The notes under the pieces are model-generated. The model was not told the origin of the DNA. It made no database searches and saw nothing but the letters and a program-made list of their open reading frames with translations. Below, one piece after another: positions 9,803 through 22,378 of a stretch of 64,000 nt of DNA. How positions within the stretch are numbered: position 1 is the first letter of the stretch; every line of letters starts with the position of its first letter. Both the position numbers and the translations under genes were made by a program. The stretch comes from Pomphorhynchus laevis. Taxonomy: Eukaryota; Acanthocephala; Palaeacanthocephala; Echinorhynchida; Pomphorhynchidae. The stretch covers positions 1 to 64,000 of the forward strand of contig WNNJ02003550.1 in the NCBI GenBank assembly GCA_012934845.2, read 5' to 3'.

Positions 9803-12418
9803 CATCGTCGCATTCGCACGTCACCCCGCGTCTCTTCGCAAAATCAATCCCCCTTTCAGTCCTTGCTCTTTTGAATTGCTCACTTGTCGTTATTCTAACC
9901 CGATCACTCTAGATCTCGCCATTGTATACCGTCCTGGTTCATCAGCTCCTACAGCCTTATTTTTTACCGAACTCGCTGACCTCCTTTCTCATTGTTCTTT
10001 GTCCTCAATCCCTTCACTCGTTCTAGGCGACTTCAATATCCGCCTAGACCGCCCCTCTTCCACGGATTCCATCCGATTCATCAACATTCTATCCAACTAC
10101 AATTACAAACTAATCTCCACTGCCCCCACACATATACTTGGTGGGGCACTCGACATCATCGCTGTACCCGATCATTTTGCTGCCTACACCTCACTGTCCA
10201 TCTCTGATCCTGGTCTATCCGATCACTTTCTTATCACCCTTGATCTCACTCGCAACCACACCCCTCCTCACACACCTACAATCCTACGTCGCCCTTGGAG
10301 AAATCTTGACCTCTCCCTTCTCCGCTCTGCCTTACTCAAATCGTCTCTATCATTACCCACAATAACATATTCATCTCCTCACGATCTCGCCTTTCTTTTC
10401 GACTCTGAACTCACATCCACTCTCGATATTCTCTTGCCCTTCAAGTCTCACCCACACCGTCGCTTGCACCGTGCCCCATGGTTTGACATCCAATGCCTAC
10501 TCTCAAAGCGTCGACTCCGCCATGCTTTTCGAGTCTATCACCGCTCTCTCAGACGTGATTTCCGCTCGATCACTCCGTCTTTCCGTGATTCCTATCTTGC
10601 TCTTCGCCGGTCTCATCTCAACCTACTACGTACCAAATGCAACTCCTTCTGGCAGCATAAAATCATCACTTCATTCAACTCTAAGACTCTCTGGCATACT
10701 TTTAACTCAATCCTGGCTCGTTCCTCTTCGCCGTGCAACATCAATGCCAATGATTATTCGTCATTTCTCCAGACTAAAGTATCCACGTTGCTCTCTCACA
10801 TCCCAGTATCCATCCTATCCCACTCTGACCAGTCTAGCCTCATCCTTTCGGAACTCTTTCATCTTCTCCCTGTATCACCTACAGAAGTATCATCTGTCCT
10901 CATGTCCTTGCCCAACAAAACCTCACCTGCCGATCCCCTGCCTACCCACATATTAAAATCCATATGCTCATCGATATCCCCATTTCTCACAACCTTGTTT
11001 AACTCGTCCATCCGCAGTCGTATCTTCTCTTCACACTGGAAATCCGCAATCGTTCGTCCCCTTCTTAAAAACAATCGCTCGACCCCTCCCTTCCTTCTAG
11101 CTATCGCCCCATTTCACTACTCCCTACTCTTTCTAAGCTCTTAGAACGCCTCATCTTAATACAAATCAACGCTTATCTCTCCTCATCCAATCTGTACCCT
11201 CCTTTCCAATCCGCTTTCCGCTCTAATCACTCGACAGAAATCGCATGCATAAAAGTGTACAACGACTTACTCATTTCTCGAGACAAGGCTCTATATAGTG
11301 TTCTCATCTCCCTGGACCTCTCCTCCGCATTCGACATTGTCGACCACACCGTCCTCCTTTATCGCCTTCGTTATGATTACGGCTTTTCTTACTCCTTCGT
11401 AGCATGGTTTGCCTCATATGTATCCGACCGTTCCTTTCGCGTCTGTTCTAATCATTCATTCTCCCCTCCCATCCCTATTTTTTGCGGGGTTCCACAAGGT
11501 TCAGTCCTAGGTCCCCTGCTTTTCTCTCTTTTGCTTGGCGATCTCTCTCCATTTATCAAACCTTACTCCTTTAACGTCATGCAATACGCCGATGACATTC
11601 TAATCTATGCTCATGCACCCGCACATCGCATACACGATATCGCCATTTCTGCCTCCAACTGTCTCTCTTCTATCTACAAGCGTCTCTCCAATCTTCATCT
11701 CGTTCTAAACGCCGAAAAGTCCAAAATAATGTGGATCCTTCCCCGTAAACCAAGCATATCTCCTCCCATCGTATCTTTTGCCTCATCGATCATCCCCATA
11801 GTCCACAATCTCACTTTCTTAGGCTTCCATTTTGATGATCACCTTTCCCTTAAACCCTTCGTCCGTGACAAGGTCCGCTCGTCTAACTTAATTCTTCGTG
11901 ACATCCGCCGTATCCGCCCCCTTATCGACTTCCGTTCTTGTATGTCTCTTCTTTCATCGCTTCTTTTCCCTAAAATCGATTACTGCCTTAGCCTTTTCGC
12001 CAATTCTCCAAAATCCATCATCCTACCCCTACAACGAATAATCAACACCGCCGTTCGAGTGCTCTTTCGCCTCCGTCGCTTCGACCACACATCCACATAT
12101 TTTGCCCAACTCTCCTGGCCCACCATCCACATCCGCATCAAACTCCGCCTTCTTCTCATTACTTTTCGTCTCATCGCTGTCGGCTCCCCATCGTTCATCA
12201 ACCTTCCTTTCTTAGACGATACTCGCCCCACCTCGCTATCGCTTCGTTCCTGTCATACCCTCTTACTCCACGTTCCTAATTACTCCAACAACTACGGTCT
12301 CCGATCCTTCCTCGTCGCCGCCTCACTCGCCTGGAATCAACTCCCTCTCGACGTCCGCCGCGCTCCCTCTTTTATCACATTCAAACACCTCCTCCGTTCA
12401 CACCTTCTCGACGCCTGA
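9803..12418 (+). CDS. L2/CR1 LINE ORF2, endonuclease C-part and reverse transcriptase
   Basis: The endonuclease resumes with GIVAFARHPASL, followed by LGDFNIRLDRPS (catalytic DFN) and SDHFLI. The reverse transcriptase carries SLDLSSAFDIVDH (motif A), GVPQGSVLGPLLF (motif B region) and QYADDILIYAH (catalytic YADD). The C-terminus ends RSHLLDA. The coding sequence is in two frames, 9876-11144 and 11255-12418, so at least one frameshift lies between 11144 and 11255. RT motifs are complete. The sense strand is very rich in C and T and poor in G. Confidence 0.85.
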
Positions 12419-12450
12419 TTCACAGTTTTGTTTTTGTTGTGGTCATGTAA

Positions 12451-12466
12451 GCGTGCGCTGGCACGC
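12451..12466 (+). promoter_or_regulatory. 3'-UTR stem-loop of L2/CR1 LINE (copy 1)
   Basis: GCGTGC-GCTG-GCACGC can form a 6-bp stem with a 4-base loop shortly before the T-rich 3' end. The same 16 bases occur at 19671-19686 in copy 2. LINEs of this group recognise a conserved 3' RNA structure when priming on target DNA, so a role in template recognition is likely but inferred. Confidence 0.6.
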
Positions 12467-12498
12467 ATTTGCCACGTTAAAATAAATCTTTTTTTTAA

Positions 12499-12829
12499 GT
12501 GAAGTGAGCTACGCTACTTCGGTATTTTTTAAATAATTCATATACTGATTGGTCGAGCCATGTGTATAAAAAGAAATTATCTAAATGTTTGTAAACACTC
12601 TGGCCCAGTTTTATATAGTGTTCATCTTTTTGATCAACAGAAAATGTTTGAGAAAGGTTTTGAAATATAAGGTTGGCTGAAGTGGTGGTTTTAATTAATA
12701 GTAATCAGATTATGAAGATCTTTAATGAGTAAGCTCTTTTATATTAAATATAATATTAAATTCACTTACCTCGAGGTTTGTAGGATTGTTTATTGAGAGA
12801 ATACCTGATTCGTCGTTAACGTCTCAGTT
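12499..12829. other. Spacer between L2/CR1 and Jockey-type LINE J2
   Basis: No coding or structural feature was recognised. It may be the 5' UTR of J2 or older target DNA. Confidence 0.35.
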
Positions 12830-15800
12830 TGTTCTACAGAAGTTGGTGCATCTTTTGCTTGAGAAAATGAATCGTTTAAAGCTCCGACATAAAAAGGAAT
12901 TTTTTAAATAAATAACTTGACAACCACTAAAAATAACTAAAAAAGAAAGTTGATGAGAATCTAAGAAAAGAATTCTATTCACATCAATTAAATACTTGGA
13001 CTCCGAAATCCGGATTTCTTTCAGCTCTCCGGATCTGGCAGGAGCGTACGTTGAATTATTTGACAAGCATCTAAAAGAATTTGGTACGACTACCTACAGG
13101 CATATTCAGGATACTCTTAAAATAAATAACTTTCCACCCTTCGCTACGGATGATGGTTTAGAAGCCCTCAATCTTAGTAAAAAATTCACGATATTCGCCC
13201 CATTTTGGGCAAGAAAGGCCAGCCTATACCAGTAGCATTTTGTTCTACCGCAGTCTACCAGGCGGAATGTCTGGCTAGAAGTAAAAGTAGCCCATTCTTG
13301 GGGTACAACCTTTCTTTTACTCTTATTGACGCTGATGACTGTAATACCCCAATTGCAATGTATGCCACCTTGGGGCACTGGTCCTCAAACTGCACCAGAC
13401 CCCGTACGTGTGGAATTTGCAGCTCTTTTGACGTTCATCCAGGAAAATGTGCTCTTCCCCCTCAATGTTCCAATTACGGTGGTCAGCACCCGGTATGGTC
13501 AAGAAGATGTCTTATCTTCAAAGAATATAAGTTAAGGCATTGTGTGGCACCATCCAGACCTACCTACTTTTTCTGATGCATGCATGTCCAAATCAAACGG
13601 TTATGGTATGACGGACACCGATATTATCAAACTTGTCGACGCAAGATTACAATGTACAAGGACAAGATTCGAGCCTAAACGAATCAACTGATAGCGAAAT
13701 TCGAGGAGTCCCGCTCTCATCCATCTACGACTTTTACCTCTTTAAAGAGATCCTCCGTTCTAAGAAGAGATCCGCTTCAAAACTTAGGCTGGCTTTCTTG
13801 AAGTTGGCAAAGAAAGACGATATCTGCCGGGAGTTATTAGCCTCTAAGGGAGATGAAGATAATGCCGGTGGACAAGTGTCTTCTACCGGTAGGTCTGGGA
13901 GTGAGAAGGGCAACCTTCTCTCCTGGTTCCTCCTGTGAGGTAGGAATTCTACTCCAGTTGACGTAACACAATGCAAAGTAGTCAAGAGCCTTTTTCACTG
14001 AATATTCTTCAGTGGAATTTGATAGGTGCTTCCGCCCTTAGCCTTGTATCTCGTAAAGATGTAGATGTTATAATCCTTGAGAAGACGCGGTATATCTGTT
14101 CCCCCTGGACATAACTCGATTTATCCCAAACAAATTTACACCCACTTTACTCCGTACATAACCCGTCCTCACTCCTCATCATATCAAGGTCTTTTAACCT
14201 TTGCTAAATGCTCCTTAAGATATTCCCTCCTTTTAAACTATTCCTGTCCAGCCCTGTCTTGTTGAGCTATATCACTTTGTAAGAACGGGAAACGTATCAG
14301 TATAGCCAATATCTATATTAGGCCAGGGGAAATTCACAAGAACCGTGAGCTCCTGGACCGTATTTTAGGTAGTGGCTATGACATGTTACTAACTGGTCGT
14401 TGGATTAATGCAGCACTACGCAGAGACAGGAACGACTAACTTATTCATAAACCACCGTCCCCCAACTTTCATTGCTCAACAACTAATTATATCCTCGACA
14501 TATTACTGCTTCAGAAGATGTGGTTGTTGAAACCCATCTGTACTGAGCAGTCGCGCCAAAAACAGACCACTTCTCATGACCTAATTCGTTGGCGGGTGGA
14601 AGAAGATACTTTGCATAGAAGGAAGTCTCACTTTGATCCAATCACGTGGCTTTCTTTCAGGCAACTATCCAACTCCTCCCCATAATTGGTAATGAGAGTT
14701 TGACCGAATTTAATTCCTACCTCTAATCGCAAGCTAACGCGTTTCTTTCGACTACCTATAAAGGTTGAATATACAATTCCACTTTAACAAAACTAAAGGT
14801 ATTAGCTAGAATGCCACACCTTCCTAATCTCTCTGTTTCCACCAAACAGGTCCTCTCGAATGAATACTGGACCACCAGATATAGGTTCCAGCTGAGTAGG
14901 GATAGAGAGAGCACTTCTTGCCTTAACCCTTCTCAGTTTCCCTTTTGGAAGATATTTAAGGAGAAGTTTGTCTACTGGAAGAAGAGAGCTTTGGCTTGGA
15001 TATGTAGCATAGGCCTTGACAAAGTTTTGGAGGAGTCACTATCCCTGCATAATTATGGAGCCACTCTATCTCCCCTACTATTCCACCTAGGTGCGACTTC
15101 AGGAGCAGGGACATATCTGTTACAGTCATCCTAAACTCCTGGAGACCACTCCCGGGCACCACCAAATCCGACGCGCCACTCTCCACTCATGTCTGTCAGC
15201 TTTTGAGAGACAGTCAGAGAAAGAAGGTCGTCATCACTATGCTACTAGCCCCCCTCGTCCGATGTAGCTGGCATTAATATCAGCCATCATGTTTCTATAC
15301 CAAAAAAAGAAATCGATTTAATGTCTTAAAGATCTGTGGCCTATCTCGATTCAAAACTCCCTCATCTCCGTTTATGAAAAAGCTCTTGTGCCTAAAATCT
15401 GCGACCATCTATGTAGGTGAAGTTTAATCCCACCAGATTTTTATGAGTACGTAAAAGATCGCTCGGTCCATAAAGCAATAGATGAAGTACACCAGTTTTG
15501 TTATGACAACAGTCATCAGCTTGCTGTGGCTGTTTATCTTCACTATTCTGCAGAATTTGACCGCATTTCCATTCCTTTTGTTATTTCTTCTCTCAAGTCC
15601 CCTGGGTTGCCTGCGAGAATTGTTAACAGGGTGGAAATATTGTTGTATACAAAGCGATTCTTCTATGAAGACGACCCTGAAGCACGTCAGTTCTACCCTA
15701 TTACGGGTGTGCCTCAACTATCCCCACTTTCTCCAATCTTAAATCTTGCTGCTTTCATTGAACTATATAAGAAATTCAAACGCGATCAACATCTAGTGGT

Positions 15801-16510
15801 ATATGCTGATAATACCACATCACTGTTCTCTAGACGCAGGTGTAAAAATGTATCTCTGACATCAGCTGTTTCTTTTTAAGATTAAAAGATCAGTTCCCAT
15901 CATTCAATATTGTTTTAAACTCCGAAAAATCGCAGGTGGTCGTCTTTCATGGCCCCCCACCAAAAATAAACTTAAGAGGTTAGCACTCTATGCACTCTCC
16001 TTCATTTTGCAGCTTTAATCATTCCCTACCTTCACAAGTCGAGTAAAATACCTGGGGTTCACCGTTACGGTGAATTAGTCGGAAAAAGCTACCTGGATAT
16101 ACTCAAACGTATCCTGAAGAAAGCTAGATGGGCCCTATACGGGCACAACATATGTCATTGAACGAGAAAATCCAAGTGCGCTTTTGGGGTACTTGGGCTA
16201 TCTCCGGATTGGTCTTATTTTCAAGGGGACAACCCCCAGAGCAAAGACTTAGATTTCTTAAGCTCCTTATATAGCGGTTACCGATCATAGTCCGCCTCGA
16301 TTGATTCTTCAGGGGGTGAAAGATCCCAGGTGGTTCAGTTAAAGAGTGGTATTTTGGATTGGCTGGAAGGCTCAGATCCCACTGGACCTGAGACCGTAAA
16401 GACAAATGAAGGCATTAAGATCTGAATTGTTTTCTTTTCTAAAGATCTTTACCGATGTTTTTAAACTTTTTAGTAGTTGTAGCTAATTATTTAACAAAAT
16501 CTTTATTATT
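12830..16510 (+). mobile_element. Jockey-type LINE J2, broken
   Basis: ORF1 remains span about 12890-13940 (EIRISFSSPDLAGAYV, a C-terminal zinc-knuckle region near CTRPRTCGICSS). ORF2 spans about 13980-16400. It has endonuclease pieces (NPSLNIL-like start near 13985, RWINAALRR near 14398), an RT with SIPFVISSLKSPGLPARI near 15567-15625 and GVPQLSPLSPIL near 15705, and a C-terminal GWLEGSDP near 16360. The 3' UTR ends near 16510 in CTTTATTATT. Several stops and frameshifts break both ORFs. The next element, J3, starts directly after it in the same orientation. Confidence 0.75.
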
Positions 16511-17033
16511 ATGAAAACAAGAATGCACATTTATTTTAGTGCAAAATGTTACTGTCGGAGCTTTCAAAGAAAACGAAACTTCATGCAAAAATACTCAACA
16601 AAAGAAGAAAAATCCACCAATTATAAGGTTATTGATTTTGTTCCTTCTCTCAACTTCAAACAGGGTGAGTTCCCTCTAATTAAGAAACTCGATAACCTGA
16701 TTGTAATTAATGTAACTTCGCCAACTGCCCGAGAACAAATGTTTGATAAGTTCCTTAAGAATTTTGACTCTAAATACAAAAACAGGGTTATTCTAAACTC
16801 TGTCAAATTTTTCACAAACACCTACAGACTATCATTTGTCTCGCCTAAGCTGGTATACGAGCATTTAAATTATTTAACGAAATCCTCAAGAATAGCTGAA
16901 ATGTAACTTTTAAGCCTATCCAGGCGTTTATGAAAAAAAACAGCTTACTAACAGACTTTAATCCAGATTATGTAACTTTACATGATAAGACGTATAATCT
17001 TTAAAAAACTCGATTCATTAAGAAGAAAGGAGG
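16511..17033 (+). mobile_element. Jockey-type LINE J3, 5' part (ORF1 N-terminus)
   Basis: This begins at the ATG right after the 3' end of J2 and encodes the ORF1 N-terminal region to residue 131 (16511-16906), then continues in another frame (KPIQAFMKKNSLLTDF). It ends at the AAAGGAGG target duplication where a truncated L2/CR1 element is inserted. The rest of J3 ORF1 resumes at 19716. The whole segment is repeated at 9280-9802. Confidence 0.8.
17026..17033 (+). repeat. Target-site duplication AAAGGAGG, left
   Basis: The same 8 bases follow the L2/CR1 3' tail at 19716-19723. On either side the Jockey ORF1 reads on sensibly (RFIKKK before, EVIIFPMTF after), which supports a true insertion. 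Confidence 0.8.
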
Positions 17034-19715
17034 CATCGTCGCATTCGCACGTCACCCCGCGTCTCTTCGCAAAATCAATCCCCCTTTCAGTCCTTGTTCT
17101 TTTGAATTGCTCACTTGTCGTTATTCTAACCCGATCACTCTAGATCTCGCAATTGTATACCGTCGTGGTTCATCAGCTCCTACAGCCTTATTTTTTACCG
17201 AACTCGCTGACCTCCTTTCTCATTGTTCTTTGTCCTCAATCCCTTTACTCGTTCTAGGCGACTTCAATATCCGCCTAGACCGCCCCTCTTCCACGGATTC
17301 CATCCGATTCATCAACATTCTATCCAACTACAATTACAAACTAATCTCCACTGCCCCCACACATATACTTGGTGGGGCACTCGACATCATCGCTGTCCCG
17401 ATCATTTTGCTGCCTACACCTCACTGTCCATCTCTGATCCTGGTCTATCCGATCACTTTCTTATCACCCTTGATCTCACTCGCAACCACACCCCTCCTCA
17501 CACACCTACAATCCTACGTCGCCCTTGAAGAAATCTTGACCTCTCCCTTCTCCGCTCTGCCTTACTCAAATCGTCTCTATCATTACCCACAATAACATAT
17601 TCATCTCCTCACGATCTCGCCTTTCTTTTCGACTCTGAACTCACATCCACTCTCGATATTCTCTTGCCCTTCAAGTCTCACCCACACCGTCGCTTGCACC
17701 GTGCCCATGGTTTGACATCCAATGTCTACTCTCAAAGGTTGACTCCGCCATGATTTTCGAGTCAATCACCGCTCTCTCAGACGTGATTTCCGCTCGATCA
17801 CTCCGTCTTTCCGTGACTCCTATCTTGCTCTTCGCCGGTCTCATCTCAACCTACTACGTACCAAATGCAACTCTTCTGGCAGCATAAAATCATCACTTCA
17901 TTCAACTCTAAGACTCTCTGGCATACTTTTAACTCAATCCTTGCTCGCTCCTCTTCGCCGTGCAACATCAATGCCAATGATTATTCGTCATTTCTCCAGA
18001 CTAAAGTATCCACGCTGCTCTCTCACACCCCGGTCTCCATCCTATCCCACTCTGCCCCGCCTAGCCTCATCCTTCCGGAACTCTTTCATCTTCTCCCTGT
18101 CTCACCTACAGAAATATCATCTGTCCTCATGTCCTTGCCCAACAAAACCTCAACCGCCGATCCCCTGCCTACCCACATATTAAAATCTATATGCTCATCG
18201 ATATCCCCATTTCTCACAACCTTGTTTAACTCGTCCATCCGCAGTCGTATCTTCTCTTCACACTGGAAATCCGCAATCGTTCGTCCCCTTCTTAAAAACA
18301 ATCGCTCGACCCCTCCCTTCCTTCTAGCTATCGCCCCATTTCACTACTCCCTACTCTTTCTAAGCTCTTAGAACGCCTCATCTTAATACAAATCAACGCT
18401 TATCTCTCCTCATCCAATCTGTACCCTCCTTTCCAATCCGCTTTCCGCTCTAATCACTCGACAGAAATCGCATGCATAAAAGTGTACAACGACTTACTCA
18501 TTTCTCGAGACAAGGCTCTATATAGTGTTCTCATCTCCCTGGACCTCTCCTCCGCATTCGACATTGTCGACCACACCGTCCTCCTTTATCGCCTTCGTTA
18601 TGATTACGGCTTTTCTTCCTCCTCCGTAGCATGGTTTGCCTCATATCTATCCGACCGTTCCTTTCGCGTCTGTTCTAATTCATCATCCTCCCCTCCCATC
18701 CCTATTTTTTGCGGGATCCCACAAGGTTTAGTCCTAGGTCCCCTGCTTGTCTCTTTTCTGCTTGGCGATCTCTCTCCGTTTATCAAACCTTACTCCTTTA
18801 ACGTCATACAATACGCCGATGACATTCTAATCTATGATCATGCACCCGCACATCGCATACACGATATCGGCATTTCTGCCTCCAACTGTCTTTCTTCTAT
18901 CTACAAACGTCTCTCCAATCTCCATCTCGTTCTAAACCCCGAAAAGTCCAAAATAATGTGGATCCTCCCCCGTAAACCAAACATATCTCCTCCACTGTAT
19001 ATTTTGCCTCATCGATCATCCCCATAGTCCACAATCTCACTTTCTTAGGCTTCCATTTCGATGATTACCTTTCCCTTAAACCCTTCGTCCGTGACAAGGT
19101 CCGCTCATCTAACTTAATTCTCTGTGACATCCGCCGTATCCGCCCCCTTATCGACTTCCGTTCTTGTATGTCTCTTCTTTCATCGCTTTTTTCCCTAAAA
19201 TCGATTACTGCCTTAGCCTTTTCGCCAATTCTCCAAAATCCATCATCCTACCCCTACAACGAATAATCAACATCGCCGTTCGAGTGCTCTTTCGTCTCCG
19301 TCGCTTCGACCACACATCCACATATTTTGCCCAACTCTCCTGGCCCACCATCCACATCCGCATCAAACTCCGCCTTCTCGTTACTTTTCGTCTCATCGCT
19401 GTCGGCTCCCCATCGTTCATCAACCTTCCTTTCTTAGACGATACTCGCACCACCTCGCTATCGCTTCGTTCCTGTCATACCCTCTTACTCCACGTTCCTA
19501 ATTACTCCAACAACTATGGTCTCCGATCCTTCTAGTCACCGTCTCACTCGCCTGGAATCAACTCCCTCTCGACGTCCACCGCGCTCCCTCCTTTATCACA
19601 TTCAAACACATACTCCGTTCACACCTTCTCGACACCTAATTTACAGTTTTGTTTTGTTGTGGTCATGTAAGCGTGCGCTGGCACGCATTTGCCACGTTAA
19701 AATAAATCCTTTTTT
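17034..19715 (+). mobile_element. L2/CR1-type LINE, copy 2, 5'-truncated insertion in J3
   Basis: This starts inside the endonuclease at the same point where copy 1 resumes (GIVAFARHP), and ends with the shared 3' stem-loop (19671-19686) and the tail AATAAATCCTTTTTT. AAAGGAGG target duplications flank it. The RT motifs SLDLSSAFDIVDH, GIPQGLVLGPLL and QYADDILIYDH are seen. It differs from copy 1 by scattered substitutions and several small indels (net 11 bases shorter), which break the frame in at least four places. 5' truncation is typical of target-primed reverse transcription. Confidence 0.85.
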
Positions 19716-20350
19716 AAAGGAGGTTATCATCTTCCCATGACCTTCGCTAACATCTCCTTCAATAATGCGGAGTCTTTGGCGCTATCGGCTTACAACCAAT
19801 TTATGGGTTACAATCTTAAATTTAAACATGTTTCCTCTGACAACCTTGCATATCCCAATTGCAATAACTGCCGCAGTTGGGGTAAATGGGGGTCCAACTG
19901 TAATCTTCCATATAATGCGGGATATGTGAATATGGGAAGCTCGACGATAATACAGATAAATGTAGAAACTCACCAGCTTTGCTGCAACTGTGGTAGAGAT
20001 CATCCCACATAATCTTAAAGATGTCAGGCCTTTAAAGATTATCAAAAGCAACAGATCTTGACAGCAAGAAACATACACTCCTATTATTTTCGAGTGCACG
20101 AAGCCAGCATCGTTATCCGTGCCTGATATCTTGAAATTAATCGAAATTAAAAGCAATGAAAACATTAAGCAAATGGAGGGGCTGACCACTAAGTTGATAA
20201 AAGCCCTGAAAACACCCCGGTCTCTTAGTTTTACCGATCAATCCAGCAAACGAACGACCTCCAACCCACTTTCTGTTAAACTTTTAAAAAGGTAGAAAGT
20301 GATCAATTGGCAAGGATGAGGCCAAGAGAGATGATGATTTTGCCTATACC
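19716..20350 (+). mobile_element. Jockey-type LINE J3, continuation of ORF1
   Basis: After the target duplication, ORF1 continues: PMTFANISFNNAESLAL, then the zinc-knuckle region CNNCRSWGKWGSNC and CCNCGRDHP. It runs to an ORF1 C-terminal tail near 20296 and a short stretch like the ORF1-ORF2 spacer of J4. ORF2 is absent, because the left LTR of a Ty3/gypsy fossil begins near 20357. Confidence 0.7.
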
Positions 20351-20356
20351 GGCAAG

Positions 20357-20417
20357 GATCAACTTTATTTATAGATATTATTGAATAAATCCGTTCTAAC
20401 GTTACTTATGTATTACA
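20357..20417 (+). repeat. G1 left LTR remnant
   Basis: This shares TTTATTTATAGATATTATTG and following bases with 25527-25582. It looks shortened at its 5' side, where it meets LINE J3. Confidence 0.55.
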
Positions 20418-22297
20418 GTTTATTAAATAATATTGGTTCATCGAGATGGAGAAACTATTGATGCCTTCAGTATTAAATATAAATATCGACAGTCCTAATT
20501 CTTAAGAAGAGTGGATACACTGGAAGCGACGCCTTGACAATTTTTTACTCTACGAGCAGGACTCAATGACGAATCTAAGCTACCATTACTTGTCAATCTC
20601 ATCTCGACGAAATTATTTGGATTAATCAAAGCGTGCACTTCATATGAATAGGCTGTAAATATGTTGAATAGAACATTCATAAAGCCTGTAAATATTCTAT
20701 TCGCACGTTACCAACTTCATGCTTGCCGACAAGAACCGGTAATGACTTTAGATCAGTATCTCCGAATGCTTGGCGATTTCGCTCATCTATGTGATTTTCA
20801 ACCTGTGGATGCTTCTTCAAATCGTAATACACATATTACAGATTCTTTTATTCAAGGACTTCACAATAGTTACATTAGACAATGTCTCCTTGAATCTCGA
20901 GTAACTGATATTGACGAACTAGTGACGATTGCCAAATCACTCGAAGCAACTCAACAACATGCCGCGATAATATCATCCACAGAAACATCAAGTCTCGCAT
21001 TTACTCAGGTCAGTCTGGTTGATAAATCATGTGAAGATAATGAACAATTTGATACTCTCGCTGCACTGAAAACAAATAAACTAACACGCTTCTCTCAAAG
21101 TCAAAAACGTTGTATATTTTGTGGTGGATCGTACAATCTTCGATCAAATTGTCCAACTCGGAATTCAATTTGCCATTCATGTGGTAAAAGCTGTCATTTT
21201 GCAAACGTTTGTCTCTCTCGTAGTCCAGAGAATACTCCGTCAACATCCGCTGCTCTATATTGCGCATCTCTATTTAACCAAAGTCAAACGTACCAGAAAG
21301 TTTTGATAGCTAACAAATCGTTTCAATCACTTCTGGATACGGGGAGTTCAGACAATTTTATTGATGATGCGGTGGTATCTGACCTTCAAATAAAAACTTA
21401 CCTGTGTAAACGTCAAGTCCACATGGCGTCATCATCCCAATCCGTGTTCGTTCGTCGTCATTGCTACATTACTTTCAAATTTATGGATCGTACTTACAGG
21501 AATACACTCTTTCTCGTGTTGCCTAATTTATGCGCATCCGTAATATTAGGACAGAACTTTTTTTCTCCTTCACCAATATATTACTTTCAATTTCGCTGGT
21601 CCGAACCCAGGTTTATCTTTGGCATCTTTACAAACTGCTCCAGTCATGAATATTAAGCCGTTGACAGTATTTCCAGGTATCGACAAAACCATTCGTCCGA
21701 TATGTACTAAATCGCGTCGACATACACCGGAAATACCGTCAACGACTCCTCAAACAAGGAATTTTTGAAAAGGGTATATCAACATAGAGAGCTCAAGTTA
21801 TAGTGGTGGCAAACAATGGACGAAAGCCAAGAATGGTCGTAGATTACTCATGTACTATCAATCGTCACACGTTACTGGATGCATATCTATTCCAAGAATC
21901 GACTCCATGATCTCCGATATTGCTTCATACTCGGTATATACAACCGTTGACCTATTCCAAGCTTATTACCAAATACCTTTGTTGAGTCAAGATGGGACAT
22001 ACACTGCTTTCGAAGCATATGGGAATTTATATCAGTACCGTAGAATACCTTTTGGAATAACCAACGCTGTATGTGTTTTTCAGCGTATAATTTACCAATT
22101 AATCAAGGATAACAACTTAGCCGGTGTCTATGCCTACTTAGACGGCATAATTATTTGCGGGCGAAGCTATGAGGAACACGATGAACGGTGTAAACAAATT
22201 TTGCGAAGTTGCAAAGAGAGTAAATCTTACGTTAACCAAGGAGAAAACAAAATATCGCCAAAACATGTTGAATTTCTTGGGCTATCAACTATCGAAA

Positions 22298-22378
22298 CAA
22301 ATCAAATCAGCTAACTGAGTCTACATATTAAATCTAATTATAAAATAAACAAAACATAATCATGAACAAAACACAAGC
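22298..22378 (-). mobile_element. 81-bp Penelope-like 3' end inserted in G1
   Basis: These 81 bp contain the PLE 3' terminus (AGCTAACTGAGTCTACATAT on the plus strand) and part of its A/T-rich tail. ATCGAAA flanks it on both sides (22291-22297 and 22379-22385), a 7-bp target duplication. It is an extremely 5'-truncated insertion and shows which PLE end is kept. It also shows that PLEs were active after G1 landed. Confidence 0.8.

Larger units (their letters stand above)
7421..12498 (+). mobile_element. L2/CR1-type LINE, copy 1, chimeric
   Basis: This two-ORF non-LTR retrotransposon has an intact ORF1 (7653-9050), an ORF2 with endonuclease and reverse transcriptase, and a 3' end with a small stem-loop and a T-rich tail. 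It is unusual because 9176-9802 is Jockey-type LINE sequence, identical to 16407-17033, replacing part of the endonuclease. ORF2 also shifts frame near 11144-11255. The sense strand is strongly C/T-rich, unlike the AT-rich surroundings. The exact 5' end was not fixed and no target duplication was found. Confidence 0.85.
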
